DNA of 64,000 bases from Limnoglobus roseus (lineage in GTDB: Bacteria > Planctomycetota > Planctomycetia > Gemmatales > Gemmataceae). Under the pieces are notes generated by a model. It made no database searches. It saw only the letters and a program-made list of their open reading frames with translations, and was not told the origin of the DNA. Within the stretch, counting starts at the first letter, position 1. Each line of letters begins with the position of its first letter. The stretch covers positions 2,170,001 to 2,234,000 of the forward strand of contig NZ_CP042425.1 in the NCBI RefSeq assembly GCF_008254045.1, in the 5' to 3' direction. Positions 23,931-32,611 of the stretch are shown one piece after another. Position numbers and translations under genes: made by a program.

Positions 23931-24953
23931 TCAACTCCCCGGCGGCGGGATCGTCGGCACGTAAGACGGCGGCGGGACGGGAATCGGGAAGCCCGTCGGC
24001 ATGGGCATCGGGACCGGAATCGCCGGCGCGGGGTTGACGGGTTCGACCTTCTTCTCTTCTACCGGCGGCGTCGGCTCCGGCTTCTTCTCCGGCATGGGCA
24101 TCGGAATCGACGGCAGCGGCGGAACCTCGATCGACGGGACCGGCGGCTTCACTTCGACCTTCGGCTCGGGCTTCATGTCCTCCACCTTTGGTTCGACCTT
24201 CACCTTCGGCTCGACCTTCACCACCGACACCGGCGTCTTCGGCTTCGCGAGCGGCGGCTCGATCGTCTGCGGGTAGATCGCCCCCTTGCCGATGCCGGTC
24301 GTGATCGGCCGCGCGGCGGGGATGGGGGCGATCGTCGTCGGGGCAGCTTGCGTTTGGCTCGTCAGGACGCCGGGGACCGGCGGCCGCGGGGCCAGGTTCT
24401 TCGGCTTCGGCTTCGCCAACGGCGGTTCGGCCGTCTGCGGCACCGCCGAGTTCGCCGACGCCGAGCGGTAGCCGTTCAAGTGGTACTGCCACAGGGCTTG
24501 TTGCGCGGCCTTTCGCACGACCTCGGACGGGTCGGAGACGACCGCCGTTTCCAGCGACGCCCCGGCCGTGGCCGACACCGGCTTCAGGGCACCGATCGTC
24601 TCGGCCACGGCCGCCCGCACGCTGGACGAGGGGTCTTGCTGGAGCGAGGTCATCAGCGACGGGATCACGTCGGTGTTGGTCCGCACGTCCACGCCGCGCA
24701 ACGCCTCGGCCGCCGCGACGCGCTTCCGTTCGTCGAGGTCGGACTTCAGCACGTCCGTCGTGGTGACGGTCTTCGTCGGCTTGGCCGCGGGCGTATCCTG
24801 CGCGGGCGGTTGGGCCGGCGGCGCGGGCGGGTCTTCCTTCTTCTTGCGGAAGATGCCGAGGCGGGGGATCTCGAACTTCGGCAGTTCCGCGCGGGCGGGC
24901 ACGGCGTCCGAAACGGCGGCGAGAAGAATGATGGCCGCGGCGGTCCGCTTCAT
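23931..24953 (-). CDS. Secreted HEAT-repeat protein with Pro-rich tail
   Basis: The 340-residue product has a signal peptide (MKRTAAAIILLAAVSDAVPARA), a basic stretch RKKKEDPP, then helical repeat units of HEAT type around residues 70-150 (RKRVAAAEALRGV, SVRAAVAETIGALK, VVRKAAQQALWQY). The C-terminal half is a long Pro/Lys/Val low-complexity tail (PVVKVEPKVKVEPKV-like repeats). HEAT repeats usually mediate protein contacts; the extended tail resembles spacer regions of planctomycete envelope proteins. Start chosen at the signal peptide, with a purine-rich segment (AGGTATTCCCCC) upstream. Confidence 0.7.
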   Translation of the reverse strand: MKRTAAAIILLAAVSDAVPARAELPKFEIPRLGIFRKKKEDPPAPPAQPPAQDTPAAKPTKTVTTTDVLKSDLDERKRVAAAEALRGVDVRTNTDVIPSLMTSLQQDPSSSVRAAVAETIGALKPVSATAGASLETAVVSDPSEVVRKAAQQALWQYHLNGYRSASANSAVPQTAEPPLAKPKPKNLAPRPPVPGVLTSQTQAAPTTIAPIPAARPITTGIGKGAIYPQTIEPPLAKPKTPVSVVKVEPKVKVEPKVEDMKPEPKVEVKPPVPSIEVPPLPSIPMPMPEKKPEPTPPVEEKKVEPVNPAPAIPVPMPMPTGFPIPVPPPSYVPTIPPPGS

Positions 24954-25235
24954 GGGGGAATACCTCCGACAACAGATGCGAGAGTCCGATCCTGCACATA
25001 CGGATCGACCGGACTCGCATCGACTTGCCGGGGATTCCCCGCGAGCGGAGGTGGTTGGTGGTGGGCGACTGTCGTTCAACCGGCGGGACGCGCACGACGC
25101 GCGCCGCCAGCGCTTTCGCGCCGGGCGGAACAGCTTCGCCGGATGACGGGGCAGTTGAGAGAATTCAACGCGATGGGAACGCGCGGGCGAATCTCATTCG
25201 CCCGCGTTCTGTTCAGAAAGGCTCAAGTCGTGGGG

Positions 25236-25526
25236 TTAGCGGCCCGGCACGCCGTTGCTGTTGAAGCCGTTCGGCCCGCTCCCGCCGGCGCCCGCCCCGA
25301 GGGCCGAGCCACCGTTGGACCCGAGGCCGGGGCTATTGCGGATGTCGTCGTTCTTCTTCTTGGCCGGCCGCTTGTAGCCGGCTTCGGGCGGGTTGTTGAA
25401 CCGGGCCTCGTCCGGCGGCAGGACGTAGTCCTCCTCGAACTTGGCCGTGAGGTTGTACTTATCGTGGTGACAGCCGACGGCCCCGAAGAGCGGAACGAAA
25501 GCCAGAGCGATCAGCGTGCGGCGCAT
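25236..25526 (-). CDS. Small lipoprotein, unknown
   Basis: The 96-residue product has a lipoprotein signal, LIALAFVPLFGAVGCHH, and a mature tail that is charged, then Gly/Asn/Ser-rich (GLGSNGGSALGAGAGGSG). The Gly-rich end suggests a disordered surface tether. It lies between the HEAT-repeat gene and the nucleotidyltransferase fusion, with a 282-bp gap on its downstream side in which I see no gene. Confidence 0.65.
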   Translation of the reverse strand: MRRTLIALAFVPLFGAVGCHHDKYNLTAKFEEDYVLPPDEARFNNPPEAGYKRPAKKKNDDIRNSPGLGSNGGSALGAGAGGSGPNGFNSNGVPGR

Positions 25527-25695
25527 GAGAAACCCCCGGGATCGGCCGCGAGCATAACGGCCGCCGCCAGGGGTGCAAGGGCACTTTTCGCGAACATCCC
25601 TGGCGGGCGTCCGCTCCTAATGGCGGCGTATGAATTGCCGCAATAGAACTCGACACGGGCTGACTCCCCGTGGGGCCGTCCAACGGAGGCAGCCC

Positions 25696-26910
25696 GTGCT
25701 TAACTGGTTCCGTCGTATCCTCGCCGCCCCCGATCCGGTGGCCGACACCGTGCCCGAGAGGGTCGTAACCATGCTCCCGATCCTTCCACCTCCCGCCCCG
25801 GTTTCGCGTGTCGACTACTTGCGACAACTGCCGCACGATCGCCGGTACCGCATCTTAAGGCACGAACTTCTCGACCGGATTTCCCGCAGCCGCCTGGCCG
25901 GGAACTACATCCTCCGCGGCAGCACCGTGCTGAAACACTGGTTCCCGGACGAGGCCCGCGAGCCGAACGACCTCGATCTGATCTCCGTCTACCCGCACGA
26001 CCCGGATCGGTGCGTCGGCGAGATTCTGCACATCGGCAACGACCCGTCGCTGGGCGACAACGTCTTCCCCGTCACGCGAACGAACATGCTGCCGATGTGG
26101 GAGTACGACATGTTCCCCGGCGTGCGGTTCCACGTGCCGAGCAGTGAGAACTACCGCACGTCTACGGTCCAACTGGACGTGGCCTTCGACAACGACCCGG
26201 AACTTCCGACGGAGGAAATCGAACTGGTCGGCGTCGAAGGGCGACCGCCGGTCCGCATCCGGGCGTGGACGCGCGAAGCCTGCCTCGCGTCGAAGCTGTG
26301 CTGGATCGCGAACGACTTCGCGGACAACGAAGGTGTCGATGAAGATGATCTTCTCGACGCGATCCTGCTGGCGAAACGGGGCGAGATTCAGGCCGACCTC
26401 TTGCAGATTTGCGTACAGGACATCCTTCGCGTGCAGAAGAAGGACGTGTCGGTGTTCGACGGCTGGCACGCGCCCGTGATCCGCGAGATGCGCCGCGGCG
26501 GAGAAACGGACCGCAAATACCCGTCGGGAGATCTGCTCGGCCTTACTTGGCCCGAGCGAGACGAAGAGCGGCGAAGGCGGCAAGAGCGGGTGGTGGTCAT
26601 GGAGAAAGCCCGCGACGCCCTGTTCTACGACCTGGTCTACGCCCTCGCCCCGCTGTTGTCGGAGACGGTCTGGCTGCCGCCGCAGGACGAGTGGGGCTTC
26701 CTCCAGGCGATCGCCCGGCCTCAAAGCAAGTGCGTCTGTTGGGCCGCGTACACGGACTGGCTGCTCGACCGCGACGACCCGCGGGGCGAGTACCTGCGGC
26801 TCACGGTGAACGAGACGGGCGAGGAATTGACCGACGCGCAGGAGGAGCGGGTGAAGGCGTTGAACGCGCTGGTCCCGCCGGCGTGGCTCAAATACGTGGA
26901 GCCGAAGTGA
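25696..26910 (+). CDS. AbiEii-like nucleotidyltransferase fused to a TIGR02996-like domain
   Basis: I chose the GTG at 25696, preceded by GGAGG at 25685-25689. The 404-residue product has an N-terminal nucleotidyltransferase core: YILRGSTVLKHWFP then REPNDLDLIS, the G-S-x(n)-D-L-D pattern with metal-binding acids, as in AbiEii/AbiGii-type toxins. The last 70 residues (FLQAIARPQSKCVCWAAYTDWL, then DPRGEYLRL) match the planctomycete TIGR02996 repeat-domain pattern. No AbiEi-type antitoxin partner flanks it, so it may be an orphan enzyme with another role. A hairpin terminator follows directly. Confidence 0.72.
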   Translation: MLNWFRRILAAPDPVADTVPERVVTMLPILPPPAPVSRVDYLRQLPHDRRYRILRHELLDRISRSRLAGNYILRGSTVLKHWFPDEAREPNDLDLISVYPHDPDRCVGEILHIGNDPSLGDNVFPVTRTNMLPMWEYDMFPGVRFHVPSSENYRTSTVQLDVAFDNDPELPTEEIELVGVEGRPPVRIRAWTREACLASKLCWIANDFADNEGVDEDDLLDAILLAKRGEIQADLLQICVQDILRVQKKDVSVFDGWHAPVIREMRRGGETDRKYPSGDLLGLTWPERDEERRRRQERVVVMEKARDALFYDLVYALAPLLSETVWLPPQDEWGFLQAIARPQSKCVCWAAYTDWLLDRDDPRGEYLRLTVNETGEELTDAQEERVKALNALVPPAWLKYVEPK

Positions 26911-26911
26911 A

Positions 26912-26945
26912 GCCGGCCGCTCCTGCATTTGCGGGAGCGGCCGGG
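26912..26945. terminator. Hairpin between convergent genes
   Basis: The sequence ccggccgctcc ... ggagcggccgg forms an 11-bp or longer stem directly after the fusion gene stop and before the convergent superoxide dismutase stop, so it probably serves both transcripts. Confidence 0.65.
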
Positions 26946-26958
26946 CTTGATCGGGCCG

Positions 26959-27582
26959 TTACTTCCCGGCCTTCGCGTTGGCGTACAGTTCGTTGACCTT
27001 CTTCCAGTTGACCGTGTTCCACCACGCATCGACGTAGTCGGGCCGCTTGTTCTGGTACTTCAGGTAGTAAGCGTGTTCCCACACGTCGATGCCGAGCAGC
27101 GGCACGTTGCCGTCCATCAGCGGGCTGTCCTGGTTCGGCTTCTTGACCGCCTCGATCTTGGCCGCGGTCGGGTTGTACACGAGCCAGCTCCAGCCGCTGC
27201 CGAACTGCCCGGTCGCGTTCGTCTTCACGGCCGTCTTGAACGCCGCGAAGTCGCCGAACGCCGCCTTGATGGCGTCGCCGATTTCGCCGGTCGGTTCGCC
27301 GCCGCCGTTCGGGGTCATGATCTCCCAGAACAGCGAGTGGTTGTGGTGCCCGCCGCCGTTGTTGATGACCGGCTGGCGGATCGCCTCCGGCACGTTCTTG
27401 ATGCCCTTCAGCAAGCTGACGATGTCGAGGTTCAGCAGGTCTGGGTGGTTCTCCAGGGCCTTGTTGAGGTTGTCCACGTAAGCCTTGTGGTGCTTCTGGC
27501 TGTGGATTTCCATCGTCGCCGCGTCGATGTGCGGTTCCAGGGCGTTGAACGCGTACGGCAGCGCGGGGAGTGTGTGAGCCAT
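26959..27582 (-). CDS. sodA: Superoxide dismutase (Fe/Mn type)
   Basis: The 207-residue enzyme dismutates superoxide to oxygen and hydrogen peroxide. Metal ligands are in place: a His in EIHSQKHHKAY, a His in NNGGGHHNHSLFW, and Asp and His in GIDVWEHAYY. GSGWSWLVY and NQDSPLMDG are the outer-sphere segments; NGGGHHNHS and PLLGIDVWEHAYY lean towards Mn or cambialistic enzymes, but metal cannot be settled by eye. I start at MAHTLPALPYAF, residue 15 of the longest frame, which is where the family begins. There is no signal peptide, so it is cytosolic. Confidence 0.93.
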   Translation of the reverse strand: MAHTLPALPYAFNALEPHIDAATMEIHSQKHHKAYVDNLNKALENHPDLLNLDIVSLLKGIKNVPEAIRQPVINNGGGHHNHSLFWEIMTPNGGGEPTGEIGDAIKAAFGDFAAFKTAVKTNATGQFGSGWSWLVYNPTAAKIEAVKKPNQDSPLMDGNVPLLGIDVWEHAYYLKYQNKRPDYVDAWWNTVNWKKVNELYANAKAGK

Positions 27583-27678
27583 GATTCGTCCTCGGTGGAG
27601 TGCGGGCGTTTCGACGAAGGTCAATTTAGGGTGGTGCGGCGAAAGCGGCGAGGACGGTTTTTCGCCGCACCCGTCGCC

Positions 27679-28866
27679 TTACTTCGCCTCGAAGAACTTC
27701 GAGAGTTTCGCGTCCACTTCGCGGACGTACCCGAAGTCCTTCTTGTAGTCCACCGGCACGAACTTCACCCGCTTTTGAGCCTTGTACCGCTCGCCGACGC
27801 TCGTGCCGGCCATGTTGAACGTCTCGAACGCCTTGCGGATTGATGCCTTCAGCCCCGGCTCCAGTGTCACCGGCACGCCGAAGCAAACTGGCGGGAACGG
27901 CTTCGACTTGTAGATCGACCGGAAGGCGTCCGCCTTCACCTCGCCGGCGGCGATCATTTGGCCGAGGATGTCGTTCGCCACACACGCGGCGGCGACCTTG
28001 CCCGCGGCGACGTCGCGGATCGAGTGTCGGTGATCGCCGCTGAAGACGAACGAGTAATCACGGTCTGGCAGCAGGTTGAACTCTTCCTTTAGTGTGACGA
28101 GCGGGGCCTTCGCCCCGGAGTTCGACGACATCCCGGTGAAGGCGATGGCCTTGCCCTTCAGGTCTTCGGGCTTCTGCACCGGGCTAGCCGCGGGCACGAT
28201 GATTTCCATCTCGTAGGCGAAGGTACCGGTCACGTCGGCCGGGACGAACAGCGGCACGAAGCCGGCGGTGCTGACGGCCTGGGTCACGCTGCCGGTGCTG
28301 AACGCGGTGACGTGGAGCTTGCCCTCCCGCACGGCGGCGAGTTGCTCGTTGATCGCGTTCAAGGCGTACGGGTCGCCCGGCGGGGGCGAGTCTTCACCTT
28401 CCTCCTTTTTCGGGGCTGGAGCCGGAGCCGAGGCTGGCGGCGCGCCGGGCACACGTTTGAGGTACGTGACTTTCTTGCCCGTCGTCTGGGCGAGGTGGTC
28501 GAGGAACGGCTTCCAGATTTGCTCGGCCTTGTCCGCGTCGTCGAAGACGACGGTCGTGAACGTCAGTTCGGCCGGGTTGACGAACTTCGCCGCGTCCTTC
28601 GGCTCATCGGCGATCAGGTCGCCGTTCGCGTCGGTGTAGGCCGGATCGAGTTTCGAATAGCGGTCGACCTCCGTGACGGCGGACTTCAGCGCCTTCATGG
28701 TGTCGACCGGCGGAACGTCCTTGTTCTGGTAATAGACAACGCCGAAGGCGGCCCCGGCGACGCCGGCCAGTCCGACCGCGATGACTAGGATGCGGGCGAT
28801 GGACGTGCCACCGGGTTTCGGGGGCACGCTGCCGACGGGCGGGGGATTGCTCGGAGACTCGCTCAT
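27679..28866 (-). CDS. PhnD-like periplasmic binding protein, membrane-anchored
   Basis: The 395-residue product has a Pro-rich cytoplasmic leader, one membrane anchor (ILVIAVGLAGVAGAAFGVVYY) and a type II periplasmic-binding domain of the phosphate/phosphonate class (FTGMSSNSGAKAPL, VFSGDHRHSIRDVAAGKVAAACV, motifs found in PhnD/SsuA-type proteins). A Pro/Glu-rich insert (residues about 145-165) interrupts the N-lobe. No permease or ATPase accompanies it, so it may signal or feed a transporter encoded elsewhere. Anchoring by a transmembrane helix in place of a lipobox is uncommon. Confidence 0.8.
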   Translation of the reverse strand: MSESPSNPPPVGSVPPKPGGTSIARILVIAVGLAGVAGAAFGVVYYQNKDVPPVDTMKALKSAVTEVDRYSKLDPAYTDANGDLIADEPKDAAKFVNPAELTFTTVVFDDADKAEQIWKPFLDHLAQTTGKKVTYLKRVPGAPPASAPAPAPKKEEGEDSPPPGDPYALNAINEQLAAVREGKLHVTAFSTGSVTQAVSTAGFVPLFVPADVTGTFAYEMEIIVPAASPVQKPEDLKGKAIAFTGMSSNSGAKAPLVTLKEEFNLLPDRDYSFVFSGDHRHSIRDVAAGKVAAACVANDILGQMIAAGEVKADAFRSIYKSKPFPPVCFGVPVTLEPGLKASIRKAFETFNMAGTSVGERYKAQKRVKFVPVDYKKDFGYVREVDAKLSKFFEAK

Positions 28867-28989
28867 GGGATGACACTCGTGGGATGGGAGCGAGAGAGGT
28901 TTTCGGGGGGCGTCACGGCTCCCCCTATATCATGGGTTCGCCGTGTGAACGCAAGAAGAAACTTTGATGAAGGCTGGCGGTGCAGGGCG

Positions 28990-31026
28990 TTACTCCTTCG
29001 CCACGAACCGCACGGCGTCGGCGATCACGTGGCCGTCGGTGCCGTCGGTGCGGACTTCCACCCACCCGGCTTCGCCCGCCGCGAAACGGAAGACGCCGAG
29101 CGATTTGCCCTTCTCGGCGGCCTTCCGTTGATCGACCTTGACCGTCTTCTCGCCGTCGGCCGAGTTCACCACCACCGGCACGTTCGTCGCCCGGTTACTC
29201 GTGGCCGAGTAGTGCAGGAACACCTCGTACTTCCCGGCCTTCTCCAGCTTCGGCGTGTAGCGGACGGTCTTCTTCCCCTTGTCGGCGTTGTTGTCGTGCA
29301 GGTAGCCGTGGCCGACGAAGCCGGCGGTGGAACTCGACGGAGTCCACTCGCCGGTGGCCTTCGCCTTGTCATCGTCGACGACGATGCCGCCGAGCTTTGT
29401 GGCGTCCACCGCCTGCGGGTTGGCCGGCCGCGAGTAGTCGAGGACTTGCTTGTCGGCGAGCATCCGCTTTTGCAGTTTCTCATACGCCACCTTCTGCACC
29501 GGCACGGCGTCGTCGATGGCGAACACCGCCGCGGTCGCGGCGCTCTGGCCGAGGACCATGAACACCGGCTCCATGCGGATCGAGCCGTAAGCGATGTGTG
29601 AACTGCTCACGCACACCGGCACCAACAGGTTCGGGCACTCGGCCGCCTTCGGCACGATGGAGCCGTAGCTGATCTGGTACGGCCCGCCGGGGCTGACCTG
29701 CACGTCGCCCTCGTTCTGCACGAAGCCTTCCGGCGTGACGTACCGGGCGCAGTTGTGCGAGTCCATGTTGTACGACCCCATCCCCACCGACATCGGCGTC
29801 GGCCGCGAGCGTCGGCAGTCGGCCTCGGTGTGGACATAGTCGCCGACCATGCGGCGGGCTTCGCGGACGTAGATCTGGTGCGGCCAACCACCGGTCGTCA
29901 CGAACTCGTCCTTCGGCAGCCCCCATACGGCCATCGAATCGCGGATCGACTGCGGCACGCGCGGGTGGTTGGCGAGGGTCCACATCAGGCCCTTCTGGTA
30001 GACCTCGTGTTCATGGATGATCTTTTCCCGCTCGGCGTAGCTCGCCTCGGGGTACTTGTAGTTCTGGCCGATGAAGTCGGTGCTGACGGCGAAGTTGTTG
30101 TTCGTGTCGGTCTTGCCGTTGGGCATCATGTCCAGTTTCAGCGGCAGCCGCTTGTCGCCCGCCTCGTAGTTGCGGAGGAGGAGTTCGTACATCTTCTCGT
30201 CGTAGCCCTCCGGCTTCTGGAACGGCACGCGGTTCTCCGCGACGTTACTCATGCACATCCGGAAGCAGTACGCCTGAAGCCGTTGGTCGGCCTCGCCGTC
30301 GGTCCCGAGTTTCGGGTCGATGCCGAACAGCAAACCGCTCGCCGGATCGCCGGGTTTGACGTAGGGGTCGACCTTCATCAAGAAACGGTGGGTGTGCTGG
30401 TTCCACTTGCGGGCGATGCCGTTGAGCGACTCGCCGTACTGCTTCACCGCCTCGCGGCCGACGGCGAAACTGACACCGGCCGCGGCCATCAGGTCGCCCT
30501 CATAGGTCGCGTCGATGAAGACCTTGCCGTCGTAACTCTTGCCCGACTCCGTCGTGATGGACGTGATCGCCTTGCCGTCGAGCTTCACGCCTTTGCCGCC
30601 GCGGTCGAGGCGTTCCTTGAAGGTGACGGGCACCTTCGCCTCGTCGAGCATCTGCCGCAGGATCATCTCGGCGGTCGCCGGCTCGAACGTCCACATGGCG
30701 TCCTCGTCCTTGCGGTAACTCGCGTACTTGCTCCGGTCGCCGTACTTCCACACCTTCGGGTCGTCGTAGTATTTCTTGACGCGCTGGTAGAACTCGCGGG
30801 AGATGCCGCCGACCACGCCCTTGGTGCCGCTGTCGGTGTACCCGAGCCCGCCGGTCGTGAGGCCGCCGACGTGGTCCGTCGGTTCGATGAGGACGACCGA
30901 CTTGCCCATGCGGGCGGCCTGAATCGCCGCCGCGACGCCGCCCGAAGTGCCGCCGTACACGACGACATCGGCGGCCGGCAGGGCTGGCGCGAGGATCAGG
31001 GCGAGGAGTGCGGAGAGGCGGAACAT
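28990..31026 (-). CDS. Secreted FAD-dependent oxidoreductase
   Basis: The 678-residue product begins with a signal peptide (MFRLSALLALILAPALPAA), then DVVVYGGTSGGVAAAIQAAR, the dinucleotide-binding start of FAD_oxidored-family proteins, with LIEPTDHVGGLTTGG after it. Residues about 555-678 form a beta-rich C-terminal domain (KLEKAGKYEVFLHYSA, VDQRKAAEKG), resembling golvesin/xanthan-lyase-like domains that bind sugars. Planctomycetes encode many exported proteins of this type, thought to act on carbohydrates, but the substrate is unknown. Start taken at the signal peptide with GGAAGCCTTCCC upstream. Confidence 0.85.
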   Translation of the reverse strand: MFRLSALLALILAPALPAADVVVYGGTSGGVAAAIQAARMGKSVVLIEPTDHVGGLTTGGLGYTDSGTKGVVGGISREFYQRVKKYYDDPKVWKYGDRSKYASYRKDEDAMWTFEPATAEMILRQMLDEAKVPVTFKERLDRGGKGVKLDGKAITSITTESGKSYDGKVFIDATYEGDLMAAAGVSFAVGREAVKQYGESLNGIARKWNQHTHRFLMKVDPYVKPGDPASGLLFGIDPKLGTDGEADQRLQAYCFRMCMSNVAENRVPFQKPEGYDEKMYELLLRNYEAGDKRLPLKLDMMPNGKTDTNNNFAVSTDFIGQNYKYPEASYAEREKIIHEHEVYQKGLMWTLANHPRVPQSIRDSMAVWGLPKDEFVTTGGWPHQIYVREARRMVGDYVHTEADCRRSRPTPMSVGMGSYNMDSHNCARYVTPEGFVQNEGDVQVSPGGPYQISYGSIVPKAAECPNLLVPVCVSSSHIAYGSIRMEPVFMVLGQSAATAAVFAIDDAVPVQKVAYEKLQKRMLADKQVLDYSRPANPQAVDATKLGGIVVDDDKAKATGEWTPSSSTAGFVGHGYLHDNNADKGKKTVRYTPKLEKAGKYEVFLHYSATSNRATNVPVVVNSADGEKTVKVDQRKAAEKGKSLGVFRFAAGEAGWVEVRTDGTDGHVIADAVRFVAKE

Positions 31027-31200
31027 GGGAAGGCTTCCTGATTCCGGACGAGCGAGAAGAGTTGCGGAATAGAATAGCCGCCGAATGCAATTGGTCCGGC
31101 GAAAATCTTTCGCCAACGGACCTTCACTTGTCCGCGCGATTTCGGCTACAGTCTTCCTCAGTCACCACCACCCGTAACCACTGTTAAGAGGGCCACCCCA

Positions 31201-32334
31201 ATGGCCGGTAAGAGCGAGAAACTCGACAAGAGCAACAACACCTTCAACAAAGACATCCTGAAGGTTCAGTCCGAGATCAACAAAGAGTTTGGCGAAGGCT
31301 CGATCATGTCCCTCGGCGACGTGGAAGTCGGCCTCAAGGACATCGTCGGCATTCCCACCGGGTCGCTCGCCCTCGACCTCGCCCTCGGCGGCAAGGGGCT
31401 GCCCCGCGGCCGCGTCATCGAGATTTACGGCAACGAGTCGAGCGGCAAGACGACCATCGCCCTGCACACCATCGCCAACGCCCAGAAGCAGGGCGGCGTG
31501 GCCGCGTTCATCGACGCCGAACACGCCCTCGACCCGACCTGGGCCCGTAAGATCGGCGTGGACCTCGAAAGTCTGCTCGTCAGCCAGCCGAGCTACGGCG
31601 AAGAAGCCCTCCGCATCGCGGAAATGCTCGTCAAGTCGAACGCCGTGGACATCATCGTCATCGACTCGGTGGCCGCGCTCGTGCCGAAGGCGGAACTGAA
31701 TAACGAGATCGGCGACTCGTCCGTCGGCGTCCAAGCCCGCCTCATGAGCCAAGCCCTGCGGATTCTCAACCCGCTGATCAACAAAACGAAGACGTGCGTG
31801 ATCTTCATCAACCAGATCCGCCAGAAGATCGGCGTCATGTACGGCAACCCGGAAACGACGACCGGCGGCCTAGCGCTGAAGTTCTACGCCTCGGTGCGGC
31901 TCGAAGTCCGCAAGGCGGCGCTGCTCAAGGACGGCGACGAGGCCATCGGCACCGAAATGAAGGTGAAGGTGGTGAAGAACAAGATCGCCGCACCGTTCGC
32001 GACGGCCGAGATGGAACTCTACTACGATCACGGCATCGACCTGGAAAACGACGTGCTGAAGATCGGCGAAGAGGAAGAGATCGTCACCAAGAGTGGTGCG
32101 TTCTGGAGCTACGGCGAGACGCGACTCGGGCAGGGCAAGGACAACGCCCGCGCGTTCCTCCGCGAGAACCCGGAGATTCGCGACACGATCATCAAGCAGA
32201 TTCTCGACAAGCGGCACGGCGACCCGACGGCCTTGCTAGAGGCGCCGGAAGGCTCCGAAGAAGATACGTCGTTGGAAGACGAGCCGGCACCCACCCCGAA
32301 GAAACGCGGAGGTAAGGCCGCGGCGGCAGAATAG
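31201..32334 (+). CDS. recA: Recombinase A
   Basis: This is the strand-exchange and SOS-coprotease protein. The 377-residue product has Walker [10 protein letters not shown], Walker [11 protein letters not shown], the DNA-binding loop [17 protein letters not shown] and the C-terminal acidic/Lys-rich tail typical of RecA. The Asn in GNESSGKTT replaces the usual Pro. The N-terminus (residues 1-22) carries a Lys/Asn-rich extension. I do not see a convincing LexA box upstream. A strong terminator follows at 32362-32397. Confidence 0.97.
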   Translation: MAGKSEKLDKSNNTFNKDILKVQSEINKEFGEGSIMSLGDVEVGLKDIVGIPTGSLALDLALGGKGLPRGRVIEIYGNESSGKTTIALHTIANAQKQGGVAAFIDAEHALDPTWARKIGVDLESLLVSQPSYGEEALRIAEMLVKSNAVDIIVIDSVAALVPKAELNNEIGDSSVGVQARLMSQALRILNPLINKTKTCVIFINQIRQKIGVMYGNPETTTGGLALKFYASVRLEVRKAALLKDGDEAIGTEMKVKVVKNKIAAPFATAEMELYYDHGIDLENDVLKIGEEEEIVTKSGAFWSYGETRLGQGKDNARAFLRENPEIRDTIIKQILDKRHGDPTALLEAPEGSEEDTSLEDEPAPTPKKRGGKAAAAE

Positions 32335-32361
32335 GCGACACTTTCAGGGTGAACTTTCGTG

Positions 32362-32397
32362 GAACCGGCCGAGATCAACGCGGCCGGTTCTTTTTTT
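32362..32397 (+). terminator. Rho-independent terminator of recA
   Basis: 10-bp arms gaaccggccg / cggccggttc around a nine-base loop are followed directly by seven T, 27 bp past the recA stop. This is a classic intrinsic terminator. Confidence 0.92.
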
Positions 32398-32611
32398 GCA
32401 TGTAGCAACTGCATCAATTCTGCCGGCGCAATTACTCATACCACCCAAACGATCCAAACTGCACAGGCGTCCCAATCGTAAGATTTTGTCAGTCGCTTGT
32501 ACCCGGATTCGATCCTTTTGCGTAGGATCACCGTCGTATCTGTGGCCCACTCTGTTCAGACCTGGACCACTTGCCCGGTGTTCCGCCGTTCTATCACACC
32601 AGGAGTCTTTC

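Noticed and set aside
31081..31200. LexA box or sigma-70 promoter upstream of recA
   Set aside because: The best -35/-10 pair (ttgtcc at 31128 and tacagt at 31147) has a 13-bp spacer, too short, and I could not find a convincing inverted LexA motif.
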